DNA from: Arundinibacter roseus
Lineage (GTDB): Bacteria; Bacteroidota; Bacteroidia; Cytophagales; Spirosomataceae
NCBI RefSeq assembly: GCF_004348825.1
Contig: NZ_SMJU01000008.1
Location: forward strand, 186,001 to 250,000
DNA length: 64,000 nt
Direction: 5' to 3'
The notes under the pieces are model-generated. The model was not told the DNA's origin, did no database searches, and was given only the letters and a program-made list of their open reading frames with translations. The position numbers and the translations under genes are program-made. How positions within the stretch are numbered: the stretch's first letter is position 1; each line of letters begins with the position of its first letter. Of the stretch, positions 27,196-34,498 are shown in pieces.

Positions 27196-27576
27196 ATGAT
27201 TGAAATAACCTCTGATAACCGCTTACGCAGTCTGATTGTCGTGGGCGACCGCGTCCTTATTAAACCCAAAAGCCCAACCGACCGAACCAACAGCGGTCTT
27301 TATCTGCCTCCCACAGTTACGGAAAAAGAGCAGGTTCAGACGGGTTACGTCATAAAAGTCGGCCCCGGCTATCCTATTCCCTCTTCGTCAGAAGACGAGC
27401 CCTGGAAAGAAACCGAAGAAAAAGTGAAGTATATGCCGCTGCAAGCCAAGGAGGGCGACCTTGCCATTTATTTGCAGCGCAACGCCATTGATCTGGAATA
27501 TGATGGCGAAAAGTACGTTATTCTACCACAGGCATCTATCCTGATGCTGGATCGAACTGAAAATCTATTCGATTAA
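27196..27576 (+). CDS. GroES-like co-chaperone family protein
   Basis: A 126-residue protein with a Cpn10/GroES fold: VVGDRVLIKPKSPTDRTNSG and the closing DLEYDGEKYVILPQASILML match the first and last strands of GroES. It is about 30 residues longer than standard GroES because of an insertion after VGPGYPIPSSS, and the mobile loop is altered. No groEL is adjacent, so this is probably the second, divergent GroES-like protein found in many Bacteroidota rather than the main co-chaperonin. Whether it binds GroEL is unknown. The DUF4174 gene follows after 23 bp, probably in the same transcript. Confidence 0.83.
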   Translation: MIEITSDNRLRSLIVVGDRVLIKPKSPTDRTNSGLYLPPTVTEKEQVQTGYVIKVGPGYPIPSSSEDEPWKETEEKVKYMPLQAKEGDLAIYLQRNAIDLEYDGEKYVILPQASILMLDRTENLFD

Positions 27577-27599
27577 ATCTCATTAAAACGGCCCTGCGT

Positions 27600-28025
27600 A
27601 TGTTCTCATTCTTTGGTCTCACGCTTATTGCCTCGCTTTGGATGTCTGGAACGGATGCCCCTCTCTGGGAAAAAATGGAACGACTTGCCTGGAAAAATCG
27701 GGTGATAGTAATTTATGCCCCTGAGTCCGGAAACCTGGAATTGAACCAGCAACGGCAGCTTTTGGCCAATACCCTTGCGCAGCAAAAAGAACGTGATCTT
27801 GTGATTATCGAGTGCCTCAGTTCAAAACTGACCAGGGAAGACAAAGTGTATATAAACCGCCATTTCAACCACGATCTTACCCGCTTTGGCGTGTGGCTTG
27901 TAGGAAAAGATGGCGGTACCAAGCTGAGCAGTTCCAGCACTGTACCTGCCGAAAAATTCTGGGCGCTGATCGACAGCATGCCGATGCGGCAGAGCGAAAA
28001 GGCTCGCCGCAATGATCCCAAATAA
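27600..28025 (+). CDS. Exported DUF4174-family protein
   Basis: A 141-residue protein with a short N-terminal signal or anchor (FSFFGLTLIASLWM). The core has the thioredoxin-like pattern of DUF4174: RVIVIYAPESGN, RDLVIIECLSSK, then FGVWLVGKDGGTKL and a C-terminal FWALIDSMPMRQSE. The family has no redox cysteine motif and no assigned reaction. It follows the GroES-like gene by 23 bp. Its stop codon directly abuts that of the convergent lipoprotein gene, without room for a separate terminator. Confidence 0.8.
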   Translation: MFSFFGLTLIASLWMSGTDAPLWEKMERLAWKNRVIVIYAPESGNLELNQQRQLLANTLAQQKERDLVIIECLSSKLTREDKVYINRHFNHDLTRFGVWLVGKDGGTKLSSSSTVPAEKFWALIDSMPMRQSEKARRNDPK

Positions 28026-28439
28026 TTACTGCCGCTCGTAGGTATAGGCACAACCTTCAATGCACTGAGGCCGAATCGTCAGCAGGGTATCCGAAAGCTC
28101 ATAAAGCCAGCTAACTTCTTCTTTAAAAGTGGTTTTATTGTCAAAATTAAAATTGATTCGGCCCGGTGTTTTAATGCTAAAATCCCCCGAACTTACGATG
28201 GGTGTTGAAAATTGGCCGGGCTGCGGAATGCGTTGAATGAAAGAGCCATTTTTCTTGAATTCCAGACTTTGGGTTCTCACTGCGGTCGCTTGTTGTGGAT
28301 CGCAGCTTCCATTTCCCGGACTCACACAAAACTCCAACAGCTGCCACTTGCCATAAATTAACCTTTCTTCGGGAGTGGCTTCTTCCCGACTGCATCCGAG
28401 CAGGCTCATCAGAGCAAATACTAACGCTATCTTTTTCAT
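28026..28439 (-). CDS. Small lipoprotein, lipocalin-like
   Basis: A 137-residue lipoprotein: ALVFALMSLLGC is a lipoprotein signal ending in the lipidated cysteine. The mature part starts LIYGKWQLLEF, a common opening of lipocalin-like domains in Bacteroidota lipoproteins, and continues with alternating strands (SLEFKKNGSFIQR, INFNFDNKTTF). Four further cysteines (CVSPGNGSC, CIEGC) may form disulfides. No ligand can be named. It is transcribed alone; its last base adjoins the stop of the DUF4174 gene on the other strand. Confidence 0.75.
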   Translation of the reverse strand: MKKIALVFALMSLLGCSREEATPEERLIYGKWQLLEFCVSPGNGSCDPQQATAVRTQSLEFKKNGSFIQRIPQPGQFSTPIVSSGDFSIKTPGRINFNFDNKTTFKEEVSWLYELSDTLLTIRPQCIEGCAYTYERQ

Positions 28440-28547
28440 AATCTTTTGCTTTCCTGTATGAGAGTCGGATTTGTGAACAAAAGTTGGAACAGGACTTGGA
28501 AAAAGTCAGTTAGATGCAAAGGCCCGGAAGTTGACTTCAATCCGTGT

Positions 28548-28555
28548 ATCTTTGC
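28548..28555 (+). promoter_or_regulatory. Candidate -7 element upstream of the YheT-like gene
   Basis: TATCTTTG fits TAnnTTTG and lies 22 bp before ATG 28578. The -33 element is not recognisable. Confidence 0.35.
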
Positions 28556-28577
28556 CAAAAAGTAGCACATTTTTTGT

Positions 28578-29555
28578 ATGCCCGTAATTTTCACACACAC
28601 TCACCGCGCGCCTTCCTGGCTTCCCAATGGTCATTTTCAAAGCATTTACCCATCTCTGTTTCGAAAAATTACAGATGTGGCCTACTCTCGTGAAAAAATA
28701 CGTACGCCTGACGACGATTTTCTAAACCTGGATTGGGCTCGTACGTCGCAGGCCGCCAAAGGTCTCGTAATTTTGTCGCACGGGCTGGAAGGTGACAGCC
28801 AACGGCAGTACATTCTGGGCATGGTGCGCGGCCTCACCCGCCACGGCTACGACTGCCTGGCGTGGAATTACCGAAGTTGCGGCGGAGAAATGAACCAACA
28901 GCTGCGGTTTTATCACAGCGGAGCCACCGACGATCTCGATTTTGTGATACAGTATGCCCGGCAAAAAGGCTACAAAACACTGCACCTGATGGGGTTTAGT
29001 CTGGGCGGAAATCTTACGCTGAAATATCTCGGGGAACAAGGAAATGCCCTCACACCGGAAATAAAAAAAGCCGTTGTATTTAGTGTACCGATGGATTTGC
29101 TGGCGTGCAGCCGGGCCATTGAAAAGCCTGAAAACATACTTTATCTCCGTCGGTTTCTTTCCTCCCTTAAACCCAAAGTGAGTGCCAAAGCAAAACTTTT
29201 TCCCGATAAGATCAGCCTGGAAACCTACGCACAGGTAAAGACTTTTTATGATTTTGACCACCTGTACACCGCCGCCCTGCACGGATTCGCCGGAGCCGAC
29301 GACTACTATACCCGAAACAGCGCACGCTTTTTTGTGCAGGATATTTCAATTCCTACGCTCATTGTCAATGCCTTAAACGACCCGCTGGTACCTCCCGACA
29401 GCTTGCCCCAAAAAGAAATTAACCAACTCAAACATGTATGGCTGGAACTTACCGAAGCCGGCGGGCATTGTGGTTTCAGGCCACAGCGGGTTGTTGATGG
29501 CCTGTACTGGTCTGAGCAAAGAGCGTTAAATTTTCTGGATTCAAGTGAAATTTGA
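28578..29555 (+). CDS. YheT-family alpha/beta hydrolase
   Basis: A 325-residue cytoplasmic alpha/beta hydrolase. The opening PSWLPNGHFQSIYPSLFRK is typical of the YheT/Eht1 group. The triad is visible: nucleophile Ser141 in GFSLGGN, Asp268 in NALNDPLVPP and His297 in EAGGHCGF; SHGLEGDSQRQY forms the oxyanion region. Relatives hydrolyse short-chain esters or transfer acyl groups; the natural substrate is unknown. The gene appears monocistronic, with its own -7 element upstream and a 183-bp gap to serA downstream. Confidence 0.9.
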   Translation: MPVIFTHTHRAPSWLPNGHFQSIYPSLFRKITDVAYSREKIRTPDDDFLNLDWARTSQAAKGLVILSHGLEGDSQRQYILGMVRGLTRHGYDCLAWNYRSCGGEMNQQLRFYHSGATDDLDFVIQYARQKGYKTLHLMGFSLGGNLTLKYLGEQGNALTPEIKKAVVFSVPMDLLACSRAIEKPENILYLRRFLSSLKPKVSAKAKLFPDKISLETYAQVKTFYDFDHLYTAALHGFAGADDYYTRNSARFFVQDISIPTLIVNALNDPLVPPDSLPQKEINQLKHVWLELTEAGGHCGFRPQRVVDGLYWSEQRALNFLDSSEI

Positions 29556-29670
29556 AAAAATTAAATTTCTATTGCCGTCTGTTTTTATACTAATAGACTA
29601 TTTAATTGAATATAACTCAGCGGATTAGTACTAAACCCACTAAATTATAGTCAGTTCTACATAGGTTTTG

Positions 29671-29678
29671 TAATTTTG
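29671..29678 (+). promoter_or_regulatory. Candidate -7 element of the serine biosynthesis genes
   Basis: TAATTTTG fits TAnnTTTG, leaving a leader of about 54 nt before ATG 29739. No good TTTG is found at -33. The leader shows no strong hairpin. Confidence 0.35.
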
Positions 29679-29738
29679 CATGAATAGTAGTAGTCATTCC
29701 AAATTAACGAGGTAGCTTACCCATTTTTACCATCCTGC

Positions 29739-31643
29739 ATGCTAACGCAAACACTCAATCCCACGTACATTGTCATTGATTTTGACAGCACATTTACCAA
29801 AGTGGAAGGCCTCGACGAGCTGGCCCACATTGCTTTGGCGGGTCATCCTGACCGCGAAAATCTGGTTCAGCAAATCCGCGACTTAACCGACAAAGGCATG
29901 AACGGCGAAATGTCTTTTGCCGATGGTCTGCGCCGTCGCATTAGCCTGCTTTCGGGAAACCGCTCGCACATTGACCTTCTGATTGAGTACTTACGAACCA
30001 AAATTTCGGATTCTTTTCAACGAAACAAAGCGTTTATAGCCGACAATACCGACCATATTTATGTGGTTTCCAGCGGTTTTAAAGAGTTTATCGTGCCAAT
30101 CGTTACGGAATTGGGCGTGCGGGAAGATCACGTCTTTGCCAACGAATTTATATTTGATGCCGATGGTACGATAATCGGCATCGACGAAGCGAACGTACTG
30201 GCAAGTGATGGCGGCAAAATCAAGCTGCTTCGTAGCCTCAACCTGACGGGCGATGTGTACGTAATTGGCGACGGCTATACCGACTACGAACTTCGTGAAT
30301 CGGGCCTTGCCAACCGTTTTTATGCCTTTACTGAAAATGTAAATCGCCCGCGCGTTGTTGAAGTGGCCGACCACGTGTCGGGTTCTCTCGACGAGTTTCT
30401 GTACGACAACCGACTGAGCCGCAGCCAATCGTATCCCAAAAGCCGTATCAAAGTCTTATTGTTGGAAAATGTGCATCCGGCAGCCGTAAAGGCGTTTGAA
30501 GATGAAGGCTTTAAGGTGGAATTTGTAAAAGGGGCCCTGGACGAAGATGAACTTTGCGAACGCATCAAAGATGTATCGATCATCGGGATTCGTTCCAAAA
30601 CCATCATCACCAAGCGCGTGCTCGAAAGCGCCAACCGATTGATGGCGATTGGAGCGTTTTGCATTGGCACCAACCAAATTGACCTCGAAACGGCAACTGA
30701 ACGCGGCGTGGCCGTTTTTAACGCACCATATAGCAACACCCGCTCCGTAGTAGAGCTCGCAATTGGTGAAATGATCCTGCTGATCCGAAATATCGTGACC
30801 AAGAGCAATCAGATGCATCAGGGAATCTGGGACAAATCGGCCAACGGAAGCTTTGAAGTACGTGGAAAAAAACTTGGCCTTGTAGGCTACGGCAACATCG
30901 GTACGCAGCTTTCGGTGGTGGCTGAGGCGCTCGGCATGGAAGTTTATTTCTATGACGTTGTGGAAAAACTAGCGATCGGAAATGCCCGGAAAGTACGCAG
31001 CCTGGAAGAGTTACTGAATCTGGCAGATGTCGTGAGTATGCACGTAGATGGCCGCAAGGAAAACACCAACATCATTGGCAAAAAGGAATTTGAGCAAATG
31101 AAAGACGGCGTGATTTTCATGAACCTTGCCCGTGGGCATGTGGTGGATATTCCTGCCCTGGCCGAAGCGATTCGGAGTGGAAAAGTGGCAGGTGCTGCCG
31201 TGGATGTTTTCCCTAAAGAGCCCAAAACCAACGATGAAGCTTTTGAAAGCGAATTGGTGGGTCTTTCCAACGTAATTCTTTCTCCACATATTGGCGGAAG
31301 TACCGAGGAAGCGCAGGCGAATATTGGCTACTTTGTGCCGGGGAAATTGCTCGAATACATCAACAACGGCAGTTCGTATGGCAGCGTTAATTTCCCCGAA
31401 GTGCAACTGCCCAAGTTGGGAGACTCGCATCGGCTGCTGCATATTCATGCGAACGTTCCGGGAGTTCTGGCCAAATTGAACAGTATTTTTGCCAAACATC
31501 ATATCAATATTACGGGCCAATATCTCAAAACCAATGAGCAGATTGGCTATGTAATCGTTGATATTTCAAAAACATATACCGAAGAATTTATTCAGGAAAT
31601 AAAAGCCGTAGAAGGTACGATCCGGTTTAGAATGCTTTATTAG
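29739..31643 (+). CDS. serA: Fused phosphoserine phosphatase-like HAD domain and D-3-phosphoglycerate dehydrogenase
   Basis: A 634-residue two-enzyme protein. Residues 1-220 are a SerB-like HAD phosphatase: DFDSTF (Asp14, Asp16) is motif I, YVVSSGFKEF motif II, GGKIKLL holds the lysine, and IGDGYTDYEL is the C-terminal acidic motif. Residues about 235-545 are phosphoglycerate dehydrogenase: VGYGNIGTQLSVVAEALGM binds NAD, IGIRSKT and NLARGHVVD hold arginines, and SPHIGGSTEEAQ holds the catalytic histidine. An ACT domain (about 562-634) could mediate serine feedback. Steps 1 and 3 of the phosphorylated serine pathway would thus be in one chain, and the aminotransferase for step 2 is the next gene. 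Activity of the HAD part is inferred from motifs. Confidence 0.9.
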   Translation: MLTQTLNPTYIVIDFDSTFTKVEGLDELAHIALAGHPDRENLVQQIRDLTDKGMNGEMSFADGLRRRISLLSGNRSHIDLLIEYLRTKISDSFQRNKAFIADNTDHIYVVSSGFKEFIVPIVTELGVREDHVFANEFIFDADGTIIGIDEANVLASDGGKIKLLRSLNLTGDVYVIGDGYTDYELRESGLANRFYAFTENVNRPRVVEVADHVSGSLDEFLYDNRLSRSQSYPKSRIKVLLLENVHPAAVKAFEDEGFKVEFVKGALDEDELCERIKDVSIIGIRSKTIITKRVLESANRLMAIGAFCIGTNQIDLETATERGVAVFNAPYSNTRSVVELAIGEMILLIRNIVTKSNQMHQGIWDKSANGSFEVRGKKLGLVGYGNIGTQLSVVAEALGMEVYFYDVVEKLAIGNARKVRSLEELLNLADVVSMHVDGRKENTNIIGKKEFEQMKDGVIFMNLARGHVVDIPALAEAIRSGKVAGAAVDVFPKEPKTNDEAFESELVGLSNVILSPHIGGSTEEAQANIGYFVPGKLLEYINNGSSYGSVNFPEVQLPKLGDSHRLLHIHANVPGVLAKLNSIFAKHHINITGQYLKTNEQIGYVIVDISKTYTEEFIQEIKAVEGTIRFRMLY

Positions 31644-31662
31644 AAAATACAAAATAACCGCA

Positions 31663-31726
31663 GGAAAGGAATGAGAGACCAAAGCAGGGAACAGGCGTTT
31701 CCGATTTGCCCGCTTCATTCCTTTCC
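31663..31726 (+). repeat. Long inverted repeat between serA and the aminotransferase gene
   Basis: GGAAAGGAATGA (31663-31674) is the perfect reverse complement of TCATTCCTTTCC (31715-31726). The 40-nt loop holds a smaller pairing (GGGAA with TTCC). It fills most of the gap between the two serine genes and has no trailing T-run, so it looks more like an mRNA processing or attenuation structure than a plain terminator. Confidence 0.6.
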
Positions 31727-31741
31727 GCATTTATAGACATT

Positions 31742-32821
31742 ATGCAAAACATCTACTTTACTCCCGGCCCGGCGGCTCTTTACCCCACGTTTGAAAAACA
31801 CATAAAATCATTTATTGACCGGCAGTTGGGTTCTATTTCCCATCGTAGTCAGCAATACCGCGACCTGCATCGCTTTACCGTGGAGCAACTACGTACGCTC
31901 CTGTCGATTCCAACTACGCATCAGGTATTGTTTTTGGGATCAGCTTCCGAAGCCTGGGAACGCATTTTGCTGAATTGTGTAGAGCACGAAAGTTTTCATT
32001 TGGTCAACGGTTCGTTTTCGCGGAAGTTCTACGATTACGCTCAGGCGCTGCACAAGTTTGCGCACATCTACGAGAAACCCATGGGTGAGGGCTTTGATGC
32101 CGCTGAAATCGAAGTCCCGGCCTACGCTGAGCTAATCTGTACCACGCACAACGAAACAAGCGCCGGAGTGCAGATGAAGCCTGCCGATATCCATAAACTG
32201 AAAAATCGCCATCCGGATAAGCTGATAGCGGTAGATATGGTATCATCGGCGCCCTATCCGGCTTTGGATTTTGGTTTGGTCGATACTGCGTTTTTCTCCG
32301 TTCAGAAAGCGTTTGGACTTCCGGCCGGTTTGGGTGTTTGGATTGTGAATGAAGCCTGTTTGGCCAAAGCCGAGCGCCTGCGACAGTATGATAGCCTCAC
32401 GATTGGGGCACATCATGACCTGCCTACGCTGTGGAAAAACGCAGAGAAGAACGAAACGCCCGCCACGCCTAACGTGATGAGTATCTATTTATTAGGAAAA
32501 ATAGCGGAGGATTTGAACCGAATCGGTATTGAAACGATACGGAAAGAAACCGAACAAAAAGCCGCAATTTTATACAATACCCTAAAAAATAGCAGCGTTT
32601 TTGATCCCTTCGTGACCGAAACCCGGCATCAGTCCCAAACGGTTGTAGTGGCCAACACGCGCAAAGACTCGTCGGTAGTAATCAGCAATTTGAAAGGGAA
32701 AGGAATGATGGTAGGTAGTGGCTATGGCCCATACAAAGGAAAGCAAATCCGGATTGCCAATTTCCCGGCAACCTCTTTCGAGCAAATTGATACACTTGCC
32801 CGCGCATTGAACGAGGTGTAA
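31742..32821 (+). CDS. Class V aminotransferase, probable phosphoserine aminotransferase
   Basis: A 359-residue PLP enzyme. NIYFTPGPAALYP is the class V N-terminal signature, LICTTHNETSAGVQM and AVDMVSSAPYP form the cofactor pocket, and the Schiff-base lysine is Lys189 in FFSVQKAFGLPAGLG. Overall it resembles the SerC-like branch more than serine-glyoxylate aminotransferases. Its place directly after the SerB-SerA fusion supports conversion of 3-phosphohydroxypyruvate to phosphoserine. ATG 31742 is the start; an in-frame opening at 31706 would run through the inverted repeat. No recognisable terminator follows. Confidence 0.85.
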   Translation: MQNIYFTPGPAALYPTFEKHIKSFIDRQLGSISHRSQQYRDLHRFTVEQLRTLLSIPTTHQVLFLGSASEAWERILLNCVEHESFHLVNGSFSRKFYDYAQALHKFAHIYEKPMGEGFDAAEIEVPAYAELICTTHNETSAGVQMKPADIHKLKNRHPDKLIAVDMVSSAPYPALDFGLVDTAFFSVQKAFGLPAGLGVWIVNEACLAKAERLRQYDSLTIGAHHDLPTLWKNAEKNETPATPNVMSIYLLGKIAEDLNRIGIETIRKETEQKAAILYNTLKNSSVFDPFVTETRHQSQTVVVANTRKDSSVVISNLKGKGMMVGSGYGPYKGKQIRIANFPATSFEQIDTLARALNEV

Positions 32822-33160
32822 GGGCCGCAGGGTAGATGTTGTGGTTTTTTAAATGGAATGTATCTTATTTAATTAATAGGGGCAGTTGGAAAAAACATTT
32901 TCTGTGGAATAAAGGAACAGGTATACTTTTTAAGGGTTTATCAATTTACATGAAAATAGCCTCAGCGAGGCGATACGTTTGTAGAGTGTAGCCCTGTAAA
33001 TCCCATTCAACTCCGTTAGGAGTGGCCCATTTGCAACAACTTTGAGCTACTCTTGACGGAGTTTAGTTTATTAAACCAATGAACTATAAATAGTTGACTC
33101 GGCATGGAAATAAATTAATCGTGCAAAAAACCTGTTGTTACTAACCTGATACAACTACCT
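32822..33160. other. Intergenic stretch without a gene, carrying hairpin repeats
   Basis: No reading frame of note is present in these 339 bp. From 32959 on it carries a series of short hairpins described separately, and AACTAT-AA-ATAGTT at 33082-33095 is a perfect 14-bp palindrome 65 bp before the DUF4112 start. The first 130 bp are AT-rich and show no recognisable element. Confidence 0.6.
32959..33063. repeat. Hairpin-forming repeat cluster, likely dispersed element
   Basis: GCCTCAGCGAGGC (32959-32971) is a 5-bp hairpin followed by GATACGTTTGTAGAG. Next, AACTCCGTTAGGAGTGGC (33009-33026) is itself a hairpin, and its near copy in reverse orientation, GCTACTCTTGACGGAGTT, lies at 33046-33063 (15 of 18 positions match the inverse). 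Short GC-rich hairpins followed by TTTGTAGA are reminiscent of dispersed intergenic repeats seen in Bacteroidota genomes. Whether further copies exist elsewhere cannot be seen from this window. Confidence 0.55.
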
Positions 33161-33622
33161 ATGAAGGCACTATCAGAACAAAAGTCATCCATAGCGAACA
33201 TGGAATCATTGGCTCGTCTAATGGATTCCAGATTTAGAATCCCCGGCACCAACATTCGGTTCGGTTTGGATCCCCTTTTGGGGCTTGTCCCCGGCGCCGG
33301 CGACTTTGCCACTTTGTGCGTATCGGGCTATATGGTTACGATTTTGGCCCGGAACGGAGCAAGCAATTTTATCATTGCCCGAATGGCTCTCAACATTTTG
33401 ATTGATGCACTTTTGGGATCGATTCCTTTGGTGGGTGATATTTTTGATGTAGCCTTCAAAGCAAATTTACGCAACGTTAAGCTCATGCGGGAACACTACG
33501 TGGAAGGCCGGCATCAGGGAGGAGCCTGGAAAATTGTAGTTCCTGTTTTGGGAGTGTTAATTTTAGCGTTGGGAGCGTTGGCATGGCTAAGCTATACACT
33601 TATCATGTGGGTTGTCAATTAG
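33161..33622 (+). CDS. DUF4112-family membrane protein
   Basis: A 153-residue protein. The core RFGLDPLLGLVPGAGDFATL followed by ALNILIDALLGSIPLVGDIFDVAFKANLRN is the DUF4112 pattern: two similar hydrophobic G-x-P-x-x-G-D elements, probably re-entrant or paired membrane helices. A further clear transmembrane helix (VVPVLGVLILALGALAWL) ends the protein. The family has no assigned function. The gene is alone, between the repeat-bearing intergenic stretch and the convergent toxin-antitoxin pair. Confidence 0.85.
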   Translation: MKALSEQKSSIANMESLARLMDSRFRIPGTNIRFGLDPLLGLVPGAGDFATLCVSGYMVTILARNGASNFIIARMALNILIDALLGSIPLVGDIFDVAFKANLRNVKLMREHYVEGRHQGGAWKIVVPVLGVLILALGALAWLSYTLIMWVVN

Positions 33623-33652
33623 TTTTTTGAGTTGCTGACTTTTGCGGTTGTC

Positions 33653-34084
33653 TCACTTCTTTCCACTCAAATACATAGAAATATATTCATCCGGAGTTAC
33701 AATACTCAATTCGCTCTTTTTGAAATCTTTGACATTCCGCGTAATTATTTTCCTGATGAGAGGCTCTTGCAGGGCTGTAAAATTCTGAATACCATCTTCA
33801 AAATCTTCAAATCGTTCGGCCAAAGCCTGTCGAATGATTATTTTGCCTACGGGTAAAATCTCTGTCAGGCTTTCTAGTTTTTGTAACAGTTCCATTGCTT
33901 TTTTTAATCCCGCCAATTTTCGCAAAATGTAGAAGATATTTGAGTAGCAAAGCGAAGACACATAAATTACTATTTCTTCCTTTTCTGCCAATACAAATAC
34001 CTCAGCAGATTTCTGAGAAAAAGGCACGCGATCTATCAAAAAGTCTACGATGACATCAGTATCTACAAAAACTGCCTCTTTCAT
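33653..34084 (-). CDS. PIN-domain toxin (VapC-like)
   Basis: A 143-residue PIN-domain ribonuclease, probably the toxin of a type II pair. VFVDTDVIVDFL carries the first acidic residues (Asp8, Asp10); the later acidic residues lie in FEDFEDGIQNF and ITRNVKDFKKS. The group with FEDGIQ and RNxxDF is common in Bacteroidota and often labelled PIN domain protein. It begins one base after the stop of the small upstream antitoxin gene, so translation is coupled. Its RNA target is unknown. Confidence 0.88.
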   Translation of the reverse strand: MKEAVFVDTDVIVDFLIDRVPFSQKSAEVFVLAEKEEIVIYVSSLCYSNIFYILRKLAGLKKAMELLQKLESLTEILPVGKIIIRQALAERFEDFEDGIQNFTALQEPLIRKIITRNVKDFKKSELSIVTPDEYISMYLSGKK

Positions 34085-34085
34085 C

Positions 34086-34343
34086 TTAACCCAAATATTT
34101 TTTAATCAATTCATCTTCAAGTATTTGCTTTTCATCAAACGATCCGGACTCCGGAATTTTCACGGACCCTTTTAAAGATTTCACAAGTGGCGTTAATTCA
34201 ATATCTTTCGCTTCTTTACCTTCCGTAATACTGCGAAGATATTCTTCAATCAGGTTCGATAAGCTGCGCTTTTGTTCGTGAGCATATTCTTTTGCTTTCT
34301 CAATCACCTCTTTTTCAAGCGTTAGCGTTAGTTTAGTCGACAT
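34086..34343 (-). CDS. Antitoxin of the PIN pair (DUF6364-like, ribbon-helix-helix)
   Basis: An 85-residue protein beginning STKLTLTLEKEVIEKAKEYAHEQ, a ribbon-helix-helix DNA-binding N-terminus, with the following SLSNLIEEYLRSI completing the fold. The acidic C-terminal part (IPESGSFDEKQILEDELI) would wrap around and neutralise the toxin. ATG 34343 is preferred over an in-frame GTG at 34352. The perfect palindrome ACACGTGT at 34349-34356 sits directly upstream and could be part of an autoregulatory operator. The toxin gene follows after one base. Confidence 0.85.
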   Translation of the reverse strand: MSTKLTLTLEKEVIEKAKEYAHEQKRSLSNLIEEYLRSITEGKEAKDIELTPLVKSLKGSVKIPESGSFDEKQILEDELIKKYLG

Positions 34344-34498
34344 AAGTAACACGTGTAAGTTATGTTGAAAGATACGTATAATTTTCGATGTATCAAGAGT
34401 GAAAAATTAGAAAGATCTGGAATACTGGGATAGAACCCCCATCCCGAACTTTTCCACCCTACAATTGATTTAATTTAATAGTACTAATCATCACCTAT

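Noticed and set aside
29991-31520. Several open frames of 106-169 codons opposite the serA fusion
   Set aside because: All lie within a clearly functional two-domain gene and show biased composition without any domain; these are antisense shadows.
32959-33063. Possible CRISPR-like repeats
   Set aside because: Only three short hairpins of unequal sequence, two in opposite orientation, no regular spacers and no cas genes.
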